Assembly (NCBI GenBank): GCA_030386875.1
Contig: CM059563.1
Location: forward strand, 51,277,602 to 51,341,601
Reading direction: 5' to 3'
DNA: 64,000 bases
Source of the DNA: Morinoia aosen
Taxonomy: Eukaryota; Arthropoda; Malacostraca; Amphipoda; Talitridae
Positions 45,686 through 57,849 of this stretch are shown in pieces; position 1 is the stretch's first letter; every line of letters begins with the position of its first letter. The notes under the pieces are model-generated. The model made no database searches, was not told where the DNA came from, and saw nothing but the letters and a program-made list of their open reading frames with translations. Position numbers and translations under genes: made by a program.

Positions 45686-47180
45686 TCAATCTTTTTACAA
45701 AAATGCACCTCGCTTTTGATAGGGCATAAAAGACACACAAGCAAGCGTCAATCTATCATGGAGCACTTGTATTTTCGGACGCACATTTCCTGCCCTGAGC
45801 AAACTCTACCGCCGTCCGTTGTGGGATCGAACGCCTTTCTCTGGCCAGCTCTGAATAGAAGATTGATGAGCAGGATCATGGGTAGTGAGCGATGTAGTGT
45901 TCACTAAATCACACGAGCGCTGATTGCAGCATTTTAGGGTAATTCTACGCAATGTGGCAAACTCGGCTGTTTGATACTGGCCCTGATGACTCGCTTTCAG
46001 TCACTCAATGACTGCTGCGATGTAGATGGATTGCTCCATCTGCAAAATCTCCCTATGATGACTACAGAAAAAGGCCGTGGTTGGTGTAATCGAGTAGAAG
46101 CACTGATAAAGGAGGGTGTCTCCATACAGCGTTAAAGTTGCTTCCCTTCTGGGAAGGTAGGAAGCTTTTCAATTTATCGTTTGGTATTTCGTTAAATGAA
46201 TATTGCTGCACAATTTTGTTTGTTAATCAAGGTCTTAGACGCCAGGAATGACGTCTGCCGACTTCTGGTGTCTCAAAGCCCTGCTTAGTGCGGCATGGGA
46301 TAATAATTAACTCCAATAGCAATCATCTATGATACATTCAAAAAACTGGAAAATAAGTGATAAATCCGGAACAAAAACAAGGACGAGTGTCATTGTGCAA
46401 AAAAAATACTTTGTATTATTGTTCAGATTGTCAAAGCACGGAAGAAGGCTTCATGAGACGTCCGATACGATTTTTGTTAGTAAGAGATCTACAGAGACAC
46501 ACTATGGTCTTCTTCCCTGAAGCTGGAAAGATTTTAGTGGAATGATTAATTATTAAAGTTTCAGATTTTTCCCTTTTTTGCAGAAAATAGTATATGTATG
46601 TAAAATTCCTGGTATAGGGAACGCATAAGTTTAAAACTTTGAAGAAAGGGATAATCCTGAACAAGATATTGGGAATCAAAATTTTGCGACTTGAAAAGAA
46701 TCCAAATATACATTACATGAAAAAATGTTCACGTGAACATCAACTGCATAAATTACTGCATTAGGTAACAGAATTTTTTAAATCGCTAACTTCCTGTTAA
46801 AAAAAACAATATTCGGAAATGAAGAGTCGTTGCTGAGCTATGGCTGGACGGTCAGTATTTAACATACACCCTAGCTGTCACCCACCACGACTAAATACCT
46901 TCATACGTAATTCATGACCTTAGCGAAGGAAATTCATTATGAACGGTAGCCTCGCACATTAAAAATTGGATGCTCCTGAAATCATTTAATTTAAATCAGA
47001 ATTTACAGCCACGTAACTTCAAAAGCTGCCACATTATTTTTGGCTTATGAAATCAAACCAACTTCGATTGACGTGGTTTTGGCGAAAAATCAAGTGGAAG
47101 ATACAATTATTTGTGAGATCTAGAATTCAGGGCATGTTTTAAATAACCTGCAGTGCCTGGACATAAATATTTAGGTGGCT
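45686..47180. other. No gene seen
   Basis: Short overlapping frames at 45700-45907 and 46329-46679 have no recognised domain. Confidence 0.35.
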
Positions 47181-47572
47181 CTAGTTTAAATTATAAGTTA
47201 GTTCAAGACTCAAACCACAGCAAAGGTGTTCGAAAGCGAGGAACGATTAAGGTACCATTTAGTATAGAGGGAACGGGGAATTTTCAAAAAAGGTGTGCTC
47301 CCACATATGATCTTCATCGCACAGGAATAGCAAGTTAGAATAGAAGTTTTTGAAACAAAATTAAAGTTGAGGAAGAAGGTAGTAGGCGCTGAAAAACAAG
47401 ACAGTGAACCGAAAAAAGATAGCTCGGAGCTTAAAAAACTACAAAACGACATGTTCTATTTCAACAAAACGAACTCCTACCTGAATTTTAGCTAAAAAGC
47501 TCACATCTTAACATGAACAGCGCTAGTTCCTAAGGATACAGTCGTTCCCTCTCTCTGTGAAGGCGGCATCGC
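47181..47572 (-). mobile_element. SINE-like element, long subfamily copy
   Basis: TTTAAATTATAAGTTAGTTC start, then CAGCAAAGGTGTTCGAAAGC, the extra segment CCCACATATGATCTTCATCG, and a degraded terminal TTCCCTCTCTCTGTGAAGG. Confidence 0.65.
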
Positions 47573-47743
47573 TCTATTTTCGATGCTATTTGATAGGTTG
47601 GAGCTCTGGACTAGGGGTTGGGTACAGATAATTTGAAGAATATTTTCACAAGAATTTTCAAACAGAAGAAAATCAATAGGTAACCAGAAAATTTGAAATA
47701 AAAAATTATGGAACAGAAGTTTGAGATCAAAATTTACATCGTG

Positions 47744-48049
47744 TTAAGGAGATCGTCCCGGGCCAAATTTGGCCCCCGCGGCACACCTGACTGAAAATTC
47801 GAAAACCAATTCGGCCACCTGACTGAAAAACTGTCTTTGGTTTTGTTCTAGCATCAAAACTCAATGAGGAGATACGTCTTGAAATATACATAAAAGTGTA
47901 CCAAAAAACTAATTTTTCGTAAAAAAACTCAGGCCTAAATCGAAAAAGTGACATGAGTAAAAAAGGTTTACTTACAAAAAATACATATACTTGCAAATTT
48001 TCAAACGAATCGGACGAAAAAAGTTGAAAAATTGGGACGACCTCCTTAA
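47744..48049. mobile_element. TTAA-type MITE (family C), 306 bp
   Basis: The left end TTAAGGAGATCGTCCC and right end GGGACGACCTCCTTAA are inverted repeats differing at one base. TTAA forms the outermost four bases at each end. The interior matches the two diverged repeats at 785-1725. A near-palindromic GGGCCAAATTTGGCCC lies just inside the left end. No coding sequence. Confidence 0.75.
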
Positions 48050-48202
48050 CTCAATGTTATTTTATCGCAAAATTTGATGCTCTTAATCGAAAAACTTCTT
48101 TATCGAGCTTCCTAAAACTGCCAGAAGCCTGCGTGGTGTAACAGACTGCGATCATCTGTAGACATCGTTACTTCTCCAGGTTTTGTTGGAAATGAATGAT
48201 CG

Positions 48203-48446
48203 GTGAATACAGAGACGAAAGTCAAAGAAATACTTGAATTTACTCGAAAAAATGCAGGCGGACTTATTCAACTTGCTAAACTTTTTTGTGGGCACCTCGA
48301 GGTCATTGGGCCTCTTTTGGGTATGCAAGTGGGCTCCACAAAGTACAATTGCTTTCTGTCCCTGGGACAATCATGCCGTATACAAGCCCCACAAGCAGAA
48401 AGACTGGGGGTCAATCATCCTTACTGAACGTAATGTAGGACTATAG
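48203..48446 (+). pseudogene. Relic of an arthropod repetitive gene family (…LLGMQ…KYxCFLxxWD…)
   Basis: Two overlapping frames carry halves of one conserved pattern. The first has GHLEVIGPLLGMQVGSTKYN followed by CFL. The second, after a shift near 48355, has PWDNHAVYKPHKQKDWGS and ILTERNVG. I recall an uncharacterised multicopy protein common in insect, cnidarian and other invertebrate genomes with C-G-D-L-K-V-V-x-L-L-L-G-M-Q then K-Y-x-C-F-L-C-x-W-D-S-R and a later Q-K-x-W-P. It is probably transposon-associated. The match is partial and broken by at least one frameshift. Function is unknown. Confidence 0.45.
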
Positions 48447-48857
48447 CTCACAGGCCAACTGCAGGTCGAATGAAGGTTCCATTTTCAACCGCTGGTGCAA
48501 TAGTTGGGAATCATCAAGTGACTGCCGCTATCTTCAGTCTGTAAGAGTCGGAGCTCCTAGCAAAATTACTGTTTTCTCTCGACACTACATGCTGCGTAAA
48601 GTTACGAATGAACCCATCAAAACCCGTACCTACAGTACCTACAAAAAGACACGGAGTTACTGGAAGTTTAGGTCAAATGGAAAGCAGTTACTGGAGAGTT
48701 GCATCGAAGTGACCTACATCGCTTCACATGACGACCAGCTCCCCTTCTTTCGCCAGAACATATTAAAACCACTTAATATTTGCCAAAGGCCATCTTGAAA
48801 AACGAATTGAGTTTTGGGAACAGTTTGTATGACCTGATGAAAGCAAAGTTGAATTTC
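48447..48857. other. No gene seen
   Basis: May include decayed downstream sequence of the preceding relic (a 69-codon frame at 48589-48798), but no motif is secure. Confidence 0.3.
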
Positions 48858-48907
48858 CTTGTGAGCGCCAATTCTCATTGATACAATAGTTGTTTCCCCC
48901 TGAGGAG
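48858..48907 (-). mobile_element. SINE-like terminal fragment (about 50 bp)
   Basis: GAGCGCCAATTCTCATTGAT then ACAATAGTTGTTTCCCCCTG and AGGAG is the palindrome-bearing end of the family alone. If that end is the 5' end, this is not the usual 5' truncation and may reflect a deletion. Confidence 0.65.
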
Positions 48908-49031
48908 AGAATATTTCACATATGAACAAAACACGAATGAAATAACAAAAAATCATCATTCCAAAATAAAACCAATGTTTTTAAACTGTTTTGCTAAAAT
49001 TTAGTATTCTGTGTGCGTACCTAAAAGCGCA

Positions 49032-49388
49032 GATTAGATTAGATAATATGTTAGTTTAAGCCTCCCTAACCGCTGCAAAAAAGAGCGTATCGAGGGGAGG
49101 AAGGAGGAAGGCACCATTTGGTATGGAGATTGGGGAATACGAAATCTATACAGAAGAGGCATAGAAGCAGTGAGCTAAGAAAGAAGTTCATGAAACAAGA
49201 TAAAAGTTGACGAAGAAAGAAGTAGGTGCTGAAAAAAATGACAACGGTGAACCGAAAAAAGGTGGTCCTTGAAGGTGAAAAAAATTTCCACTAAAAGAAG
49301 ACCTACTTAACTCTCAGCTCGGACCCTCAAACACTTTCCCCTGGGAGGACTAATTCCCATAGATACAATAGTTTTATCCCCACGAGGG
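49032..49388 (-). mobile_element. SINE-like element, full-length copy
   Basis: ATTAGATTAGATAATATGTT start, CCTCCCTAACCGCTGCAAAA, ACCATTTGGTATGGAGATTG core, and end TATCCCCACGAGGG. Flanks share TAAAAGCGCA (10 bp). Confidence 0.78.
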
Positions 49389-50515
49389 AACTTAAAAGCG
49401 CATTCACCTACACAAATCCATAAAAAAAACAATTTTGTACTGAAAACACAAACCTTAAAATATGTCAGCAAAATATGCCGCCTACAAACTCCCTTTTACG
49501 ATGATTCATTGTTACAAATAATCATTCTTGTCCATTATTTTAACTCACAAGTCTTACTCCTTCATTATCAAAATTAAATTGAAGACCATAAAGAAATATA
49601 AACTATCATTTTCATCACCATGCACTGGCTACTTATTGCCAATCCCATCGCTTAAAACGACCTGAACAACCGAGCACCATTTTCTAATACCCCCTAATTC
49701 AAGTTGCTCTCTAATGTAAAACTTTATCTCGATCGCCGTGTATCGGCAACATTTTCCAGATCTCATTGCCTGGATTTACTTGGACTCATAAGCTTCAGTT
49801 TTTAATCAGAGCCCAAGAAAATATATAAAGCGCACTCGGCTGCAGCCCTAGCTAGGCAGGCCGGCCCATAAGCCTCTGATTTAGCCTTCCGTCCTCTGAC
49901 TGTTATTGGGCGCGGCTACAAAACCCGGAGCCATTAACGTCAAAAGTTGCTGTTGTTTAGGTCAGCTCCATGAATATTCAAATCTCTGCAATGCTCAACT
50001 TTGTCCTGAAATTTCAACCTCAAAGAAACCCATTTTATTCCTTCACGAATTATTCCCCAGTAAATTGTCAAACTAATGGTGAGCGAGAGGTTTCCCTTTG
50101 TGGGCGAGCTGGAAAATGGGGTGCAGTGGAGCTTCATTTTTACATTCTTTCGTACTGTAAAATTTGACGTCGACATGAGAGGCAATTTATGTACAAGTAC
50201 AAAGCTTCATTAAGGTAATCACGTGAGCTGCTACAGCGTTATGTTCTGAAACTTCATTTTTCTCCGTAATCCTCGCCATACGACAACGTCAATAGGATAA
50301 AATTTAGATACTGTAATACGAGAGAAGTTTTACTCGTGTATCGGAAGCACGTAGCCAATTAAAAAGAATGTACTTAAAATATGATGAATATTTTCGAGCC
50401 AATTAAAGTTCGAATTAATACCCATTGTAGTAATTTGCTGACAGTAGATCCATAGTAATCAGCAGTGACCTGCCACACACTTCAGACAGCTAAAATAGAT
50501 AAATCTCACTCAAGG
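49389..50515. other. No gene seen
   Basis: AT-rich with a GC-richer patch near 49845-49935. No exon or element recognised. Confidence 0.35.
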
Positions 50516-51330
50516 GTTATCTCTCCATGGCAGTCTCCCCATGGCAGTCTCCCCATGGCAGTCTCCCCATGGTAGTCTCCCCATGGCAGTCTCCCCATGG
50601 CAGTCTCCCCATGGCAGTCTCCCCATGGCAGTCTCCCCATGGCAGTCTCCCCATGGCAGTCTCCCCATGGCAGTCTCCCCATGGCAGTCTCCCCATGGCA
50701 GTCTCCCCATGGCAGTCTCCCCATGGCAGTCTCCCCATGGCAGTCTCCCCATGGCAGTCTCCCCATGGCAGTCTCTCCAAGGCAGTCTCTCCAAGGCAGT
50801 CTCTCCAAGGCAGTCTCTCCAAGGCAGTCTCTCCAAGGCAGTCTCTCCAAGGCAGTCTCTACATGGCAGTCTCTACATGGCAGTCTCTACATGGCAGTCT
50901 CTACATGGCAGTCTCTACATGGCAGTCTCTACATGGCAGTCTCTCCATGGCAGTCTCTCCATGCCAGTCTCTCCATGGCAGTCTCTCCATGGCAGTCTCT
51001 CCATGGCAGTCTCTCCATGGCAGTCTCTCCATGGCAGTCTCTCCATGGCAGTCTCTCCATGGCAGTCTCTCCATGGCAGTCTCCCCATGGCAGTCTCTCC
51101 ATGGCAGTCTCTCCATGGCAGTCTCTCCATGGCAGTCTCTCCATGGCAGTCTCCCCATGGCTATCTCTCCATGGCTATCTCTCCATGGCAATATCCCTAT
51201 AAGTTTATCCATGGCAATCTATCCATAACAATCCATGCATAGCAATCTATCTACAGCAATCTATGACAATCTATCCATAACAATCCATGCATAGCAATCT
51301 ATCTACAGAAATCTATGACAATCAATCATT
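50516..51330 (+). repeat. 14-bp satellite GGCAGTCTCCCCAT, about 50 units, in homogeneous blocks
   Basis: The unit recurs every 14 bp. Variants are segregated: CCCCATGG units to about 50770, CTCCAAGG units to about 50850, CTACATGG units to about 50940, then CTCCATGG units to about 51160. The right fringe decays to GCAATCTATCCATAACA words until about 51330. Because 14 is not a multiple of three, 42 bp encode a 14-residue cycle that reads open in all frames on both strands (SPWQSPHGSLPMAV and its shifts). The resulting 70-230-codon frames are a by-product and are not called genes. Confidence 0.93.
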
Positions 51331-51354
51331 AACATATATATATATATATATATA
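51331..51354 (+). repeat. (AT)n microsatellite
   Basis: A perfect TA/AT dinucleotide run right after the 14-bp satellite fringe. Confidence 0.85.
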
Positions 51355-51655
51355 CACAACAGCCGAGCGCGAAAAAAGTCACAGTAAAAAAAACATTGTC
51401 ACAGTCGAGGACAAAAAACGATTGACGTCAGAGCCTAGAACAAAACAAGAAATGTCACAATGCAGCACATCACTAAAATGTCAGTGATTAAAAATCTTGA
51501 AAGACCATCCAAACTAATTAATTACTACCTGATGGTACGACCAATAACTCTACGACGAAAACAAGTACTTTCTTTAAAGCACTTCTACAAAGCTCGTAGG
51601 AACAAACTAATGATACGACCACTGTTACATAAAAACACCATCAGTGTCTCGAGAC

Positions 51656-51682
51656 AAATAATAATAATAATAATAATAATAA
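51656..51682 (+). repeat. (ATA)n microsatellite
   Basis: A perfect trinucleotide run of about nine units, similar in sequence to the tail tract of the SINE-like family but without an attached element. Confidence 0.8.
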
Positions 51683-52674
51683 ATGTGACAAATGAATCAC
51701 AACATGACCATCATCGAAGCAATAGTAACGAGACCAACGAATAATAATGCTCCATGTGACTCAGCAATGACTAATCTTCAAAAACGAAGGAAATGTAGCC
51801 CCCACAGCCACAAATAATTCAGTGTGGCTGCATGAACACAATGGTACGTTTAGTTTTTTTCATTTAGAAGTATTTTGGCTGAGTGCCAACTACAATTTAC
51901 GACAACTTACACCGTAAATCATGAGAGTACGAGTTAATTGTCTCCTTCGTACAACAATCTCCCAAGTATAAATTTTTGGATTTGCAATTTCCTAACACAC
52001 TCATAATTTCCGTGCGCTTCACCACATCTCATCTGTAACATTCAACATCAATATTAGTACAACACGCAGAGAATCTTAGGTGACACGATTTTTCCCTAAG
52101 ATAAAGCTTATCACTGAATCATCGCATAACGATGTGCTGAACAAAGCTGTGTGCCCAGGATAAGAGCGCATCATTCCTCTTAAAAGCGGACGTGAATGAG
52201 GAAAATCGCTGCCGCTTCTCGTAAAAGGAAGTTGTAAAATGCTGTTCTGTACTGCAACTTTGGCATTGAATGGCTAATATTGTTTCGAAATTTGTAATCA
52301 TCGGCTGAAATTCAGCATCTCCGTTGAATTAAATCAAACACAATTGATTCAAATAATGCAAATCGGGTATGAAACTAATACAGAAAGTTCATTTTACTAA
52401 AAGTTAGAGTTTCAACTGAGTGTTGAGCTCGCTGAGACAAAATGAGGCCCACAGCAAGAAGTAAAACCCGTATCTTTATTCGTTATTTCATCTGATTTCT
52501 TATTTTACTGAATGCATCGAAACTACATATTCATTTCTGGTAAAAGTTTCGACAAGATTTGCTCCAACCGTCCTTATCGGATGAATATTTACGTTTGATG
52601 GTAACGTACGTATGACATCTGCGTGTGTCAAATAAACGTGCAAATATACCTTTGGTAGATTAAATATTATACAT
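51683..52674. other. No gene seen
   Basis: AT-rich; no recognisable exon or element. Confidence 0.35.
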
Positions 52675-53013
52675 TGATTTTAGCCTCCCTAACCACAACA
52701 ATGGCGTTTTAACAAAATGAAGGATGTAAGCACTAAGTTTGGAGATAAGGGAAAAGGGAATCTAACATAAAGTGTGTTATCGCACAAGATCCCTAGCGCG
52801 TAGGAACAGTGAGTTAAAATGAATGTTTATGAAATAGCATAGAACTTGCAGTAAAAATAGTAAGTGCTAAAAACAGTACTGCAGTGAACCGAAAAAAATG
52901 GTCTGTAACAAAACCAAAAAATAGACTGTTTCTAACTTTCAGTCGGAACTTCATATTTACCCCCTGGGAACGCTACTACCCTTATATACAACAATTGTAT
53001 CCCCCTGAGAGGC
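52675..53013 (-). mobile_element. SINE-like element, diverged long-subfamily copy
   Basis: TTGATTTTAGCCTCCCTAAC start, AGCACTAAGTTTGGAGATAA core, the extra ATCGCACAAGATCCCTAGCG segment, and end TATCCCCCTGAGAGG. The target duplication is not clear. Confidence 0.7.
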
Positions 53014-53167
53014 GTGTACATGGGAAAGGCAGTTCATAGAAAAATCACGCTCACAGACGTTTATGCTAAATAGGAATGCAAAAATGGTAAAAAAACTGAA
53101 CTCTTTAGATTCTTGCACGTCGCTTTGAACTACATCTTCTCATAGCACAGTTTTGCGGGACATTCCT

Positions 53168-54525
53168 TCAAGGCTTGATGGCTTAACCAACTGGTTTATT
53201 GTGATTTAACCAAATGGTTTATAATGGTTTAACCAAATGGTTTATTATGGTTTAACCAAATGGTTTATTATGGTTTAACCAAATGGTTTATTATGGTTTA
53301 ACCAAATGGTTTATTATGGTTTAACCAAATGGTTTATTATGGTTTAACCAAATGGTTTATTATGGTTTAACCAAATGGTTTATTATGGTTTAACCAAATG
53401 ATTTATTATGGTTTAACCAAATTGTTTATTATGGTTTAACCAAATTGTTTATTATGGTTTAACCAAATTGTTTATGATGGTTTAACCAAATTGTTTATTA
53501 CGGCTTAACCAAATTGTTTATTACGGTTTAATCAAATTGTTTATTACGGTTTAACCAAATTGTTTATTACGGTTTAACCAAATTGTTTATTACGGTTTAA
53601 CCAAATTGTTTATTACGGTTTAACCAAATTGTTTATTACGGTTTAACCAAATTGTTTATTACGGTTTAACCAAATTGTTTATTACGGTTTAACCAAATAG
53701 TTTATTATGGTTTAACCAAATAGTTTATTATGGTTTAACCAAATAGTTTATTATGGTTTAACCAAATAGTTTATTATGGTTTAACCAAATAGTTTATTAT
53801 GGTTTAACCAAATGGTTTATTATGGTTTAACCAACCGGTTTATTATGGTTTAACCAAACTGTTTATTATGGTTTAACCAAATGGTTTATTATGGTTTAAC
53901 CAAATGGTTTATTATGGTTTAACCAAATGGTTTATTATGGTTTAACCAAATGGTTTATTATGGTTTAACCAAATGGTTTATTATGGTTTAACCAAATGGT
54001 TTATTATGGTTTAACCAAATGGTTTATTATGGTTTAACCAAATGGTTTATTATGGTTTAACCAAATGGTTTATTATGGTTTAACCAAATGGTTTATTATG
54101 GTTTCCCCAAATGGTTTATTATGGTTTAACCAAATGGTTTATTATGGTTTAACCAAATTGTTTATTATGGTTTAACCAAATTGTTTATTATGGTTTAACC
54201 AAATGGTTTCTTATGGTTTAACCAAGTTGTTTATTATGGTTCAACCAAATTGCTTATTATAGTTTAACCAAATTGTTTATTATGGTTTAACCAAATTGTT
54301 TATTATGGTTTAACCAAATTGTTTATTATGGTTTAACCAAATTGTTTATTATGGTTTAACCAAATTGTTTATTATGGTTTAACCAAATTGTTTATTATGG
54401 TTTAACCAAATGGTTTATTATGGTTTTATCAAATGGTTTATTATGGTTTTACCAAATGGTTTATTATGGTTTAACTAAATAGTTTATTATGGTTTAACGA
54501 AATGGTTTATTATGGTTTAACCAAA
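53168..54525 (+). repeat. 23-bp satellite, about 59 units
   Basis: Unit TTTAACCAAATGGTTTATTA plus TGG. Variants occur in runs rather than mixed: AAATGG/TTATGG, then AAATTG/TTATGG, AAATTG/TTACGG, AAATAG/TTATGG, back to AAATGG and again AAATTG. Each unit is an imperfect inverted repeat (TTAACCA...TGGTTTA). Non-coding. Confidence 0.93.
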
Positions 54526-55014
54526 CTTGAAACGAATTCTCAATAAGTTAGGCAGATTGAAGATCTTCAGAGAGCCAACAATTAACTGTGAAGATGCATA
54601 GTATTTTCCCCGTATTTTCACATGTAATTTCATACCATTTTCATGCTAAGATTCACTGAGTTATCAAATTATTGTGGCAATGGTTCTCACCAAATGAGGT
54701 AATTTTAGGTTTCCAAAATAAATATGTAGACGGAAGTTTATATTCGTTTCATTCAACTCAACTTAATCAAATTAAATTTTCATGAATTTTTTTACGAGAT
54801 AATATAGTTTTACTTAAAATCGATGTAATTTAGTTTAGATTCGTATTTTAGCAAAGTAAATTTCATTTCTCAAAGTATTATTTTTGGGCAAATTTTATTC
54901 GACTTGATTGAATGTTTATATTTTAGACAAAATTAATTTTGTTTAGATGAGCTGATGGTTCATTTTAAATAATGATTATAGCTCACAATAATTTAATTGA
55001 AATAAATTAAAAAT
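54526..55014. other. No gene seen
   Basis: Very AT-rich spacer after the satellite. Confidence 0.4.
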
Positions 55015-55365
55015 CAAACTTAAGCCTTTCAAGTCACAACGAAAATGTTCTCATGAGTGGAAGCATGAAGGCAGTATTTAGCATGGAATTAAGGGAACGT
55101 GTAATCTATGCACAAAATGTGTCCCCCATACCATATTCATGGAAACAGCAATATAGGTAGGATTTCATGAAACGAGATAAAAGTTGAAGAAGAAAATAGT
55201 AGGCGCTGAACAACTGGCTATTAGTAAACCGGAAAACAAAAGGGTCCGTAGCAAACTACAGAAACCTTTTCTATTTTAACAGAAGTAATACCTATACCGA
55301 ATGTTCACATATTCTCTCTGGAAGCGCTAATTCCTATAGATGAAATAGTAGTACCTCCCTGAGGA
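55015..55365 (-). mobile_element. SINE-like element, diverged copy
   Basis: CTTAAGCCTTTCAAGTCACA start, GTATTTAGCATGGAATTAAG core, extra CCCCCATACCATATTCATGG segment, and end GTACCTCCCTGAGGAG. Confidence 0.65.
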
Positions 55366-56297
55366 GTCGATTATTTCAACTAAATCTGATTTTCTTTGGA
55401 GAAAACGAAATTCACTAAACTCAAATCAGATTTGCCAAAATTCATAGCTCAATTTTTAATGGTAATGAAAGAAAGCCCAAGATCAATTTGATTAATTATA
55501 TTTCAACTGAGAGCAAGTGTGATGTTATTTGGGTTGAATGGACTCGCTATCTTTAGTTCATTCATGAAAGAGCAGAAAATTATTCGCAAAAATTATTGTA
55601 ACACTAATATCACTGAAAAGAACAAGAGACACAATCACCTAATCATGTAAACAAAACTTTGTTCTAAATTAAAATAGGAAAACATGTGTGCGCAAACCCT
55701 CCTTGAGGAACTGCTAAAGTGCCTAAAACCATTCAAATAGTAAAAAAGTTATTCATCACACATAATTAACAAAACACTTGTTATTTCTAAAATGCAGAAA
55801 TTATGAACAAAAAACATTCGAACCATTCAAATACCATTTACACCATTCAAACTATTTAACCCATTCGAACCATTCAAAAAACTTTCAAATTATTCGAACC
55901 ATTCAAATCACTCAAGTGACAACCAAAAATCATTCAACTTGTTTAACTTGTAATAAGAAGTAATTCGTCACACACCTAACCAAAATAATTGTTTGTTCAG
56001 AAATGTTGAAGTGATGACCGAAAAAAGAAACATCGCCTCGAAAACTTCGTGTCCCGAATGCACTCATTTACTGCGATGTGGTAACCCAATGAGAAAACTA
56101 AAGCCCTCAGACGGCCTTCAGCTTACGTAAAGCAATCAGCAGCATTTAATGGCACACCTACCTACACAACAGGTCACGTAATGGACACGGTATTCGAGCA
56201 CCACCGAAAGAACAAAGCCCACATTTGTAAGTTTATTGAATCTCTCCACGCATTTTAGATATTTCATTCTAGTAACAGAGGTCTTGAAATCCAGTAC
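55366..56297. other. No gene; degenerate CATTCAAA-type repeat at 55810-55945
   Basis: Words CATTCGAACCATTCAAA and ACCATTCAAAC recur irregularly with 10-20-bp spacing. This is a decayed simple repeat with no fixed period. Nothing else recognised. Confidence 0.45.
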
Positions 56298-56525
56298 TTA
56301 ACACTTCGACTGCGATGTGAGCCACCGGTGGTCACTGAGGAAGTGTTCATACTGCTACTGACCGAACAGTAGTCGCAAACTCAATTGTCATAAATACTTC
56401 TTCAAAGCCAAATAAAGGTACGGTTTAGTTAATATTTGTTATTTTCAACATTGCTTACTATAATTCATTTTAAATTTTAATTGAATGTTAAACTTCAGTT
56501 TTCTCAGCCGCGGTCGAAGTGTTGA
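56298..56525 (+). mobile_element. TTAA-type MITE (family A), best-preserved copy
   Basis: Starts TTAACACTTCGACTGCGATG and ends GCGGTCGAAGTGTTGA, inverted termini of about 17 bp with the right TTAA mutated to TTGA. Interior blocks AGCCACCGGTGGTCACTGAG and ATACTGCTACTGACCGAACA define the family. Length is 228 bp. Confidence 0.8.
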
Positions 56526-57419
56526 GGCACGTCTTAAAATGATTCTACGAAGATTCGATTTTATTTATTTAAATATTTTTCACTTGCAATTCCTACGATT
56601 TGAACATTTTACATGATAGTTTGATTTTTTTCATTCGATGTTTATATTAGGTATAGGGTTTATAATTCAAAATTACTTTATACATCGTATAAACACACTA
56701 ATATACTAATTTATCAACTTTTTGGTGACTCTGGCCTTGAAGAAGTTCCATTTTGGTGTGCAGAAACGTATGAAGCTTGACTCACGAAGAAATTGAAATT
56801 TTGGTCATTGCAAACCTGCTGAAGAACTGAGAAACCCAGACGTCATTATTAACTCATTGAAGGACGTACAACATTTTCTGAAAACTTTGCCCAAAGTTAC
56901 CCTCTTCTGAATCCATGTTGAAAAAATTTCAAATAAATTGAAAAAATTCATATTCGGTTGTGCATTTCTTCAATATCAGACTTAAGAAATCTGTTTCAGC
57001 AGAAGACCGATTTGTTGTCAAATTCATGTCGTGTGCGAAAACTGTGGACAAATGCTACCATAACTGTATACTGAGAAATATAATAATTACCGTGAAGGTG
57101 TTCACGTTTTCCCCAAGAAAATGGAACGCAGTAGTAAATCTTTTTCTCGGTAAGCTTCTGAAACGTCGGTTCGGTTTTACGGCTCTCCCGACGAACACTC
57201 GAAGTTGCTATTGGCTTACAAGCGGAACAACATATTGCTTTTGTTGGAAACAAATCTGCGCTCGGACAACTGGTAAATCCTTTCACTTGGCGATAAAACA
57301 CCTGACGCTCTCAGAGCTCTGGCAAAGCCGAGGTGTTTTGGTTGCCGTACATTCTGAATGCCGTGACGAGCGGGCGCGGAGTCGCTCTTAAGCTGTCAAC
57401 CCCGAATGGGAAATCGGTG
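56526..57419. other. No supported gene
   Basis: A 143-codon frame on + (56960-57391) has no domain, signal peptide or splice evidence. Its composition is like its surroundings, so it is not called. Confidence 0.35.
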
Positions 57420-57770
57420 AGCATGTTTCGAGTGGTTTTACCTTCCGGTCAATTAAACGTGACTGTTGGCTCAAAACTTTAAAATTTGTAGGAGTGTATA
57501 GTGATTTTACCTTCAAGTCAACTGGAAGATTGACTGTTAGCTCTAAACATTGAAATTTGTTAGCGTGTTTCAAGTGATTTTACCTTCAAGTCAACTCGAA
57601 AATTGACTGTTATCTCAAAATTTTGAAATTGGTGCGTTTTAGTGATTTTGCCTTCAAGTAAACCGGAAGAATGACTTTCGGCTTAAAACTTTGCAATAGG
57701 TAAGCGAGTGTGTTAAAAGAGATTTTACCCTCAACTCAACTCGGAAAAATGTTATTTTCTTAACACTTTT
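57420..57770 (+). repeat. Degenerate tandem repeat, about 70-bp period, five units
   Basis: TTTTACCTTCAAGTCAACT-type anchors occur at about 57436, 57505, 57578, 57646 and 57723. Each is followed by a TGACTGTTRGCTC-like and an AAAACTTTGAAATT-like block. Spacing varies between 68 and 77 bp. Confidence 0.7.
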
Positions 57771-57849
57771 GAATCATTAACATTGTTCATGAGTAACAAA
57801 GAAATTGACGCACGGTTGTTGTTTCCAAAGTTCTAACGAAGTCTGGGAC

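Noticed and set aside
50506-51242. Long open frames (70-233 codons) on both strands repeating MAVSPWQSPHGSL or its relatives
   Set aside because: They are a by-product of a 14-bp tandem repeat lacking stops in any frame; no initiation, splice or codon evidence.
56960-57391. 143-codon plus-strand frame
   Set aside because: No domain, composition contrast or splice context; overlapped by an equally open minus-strand frame.
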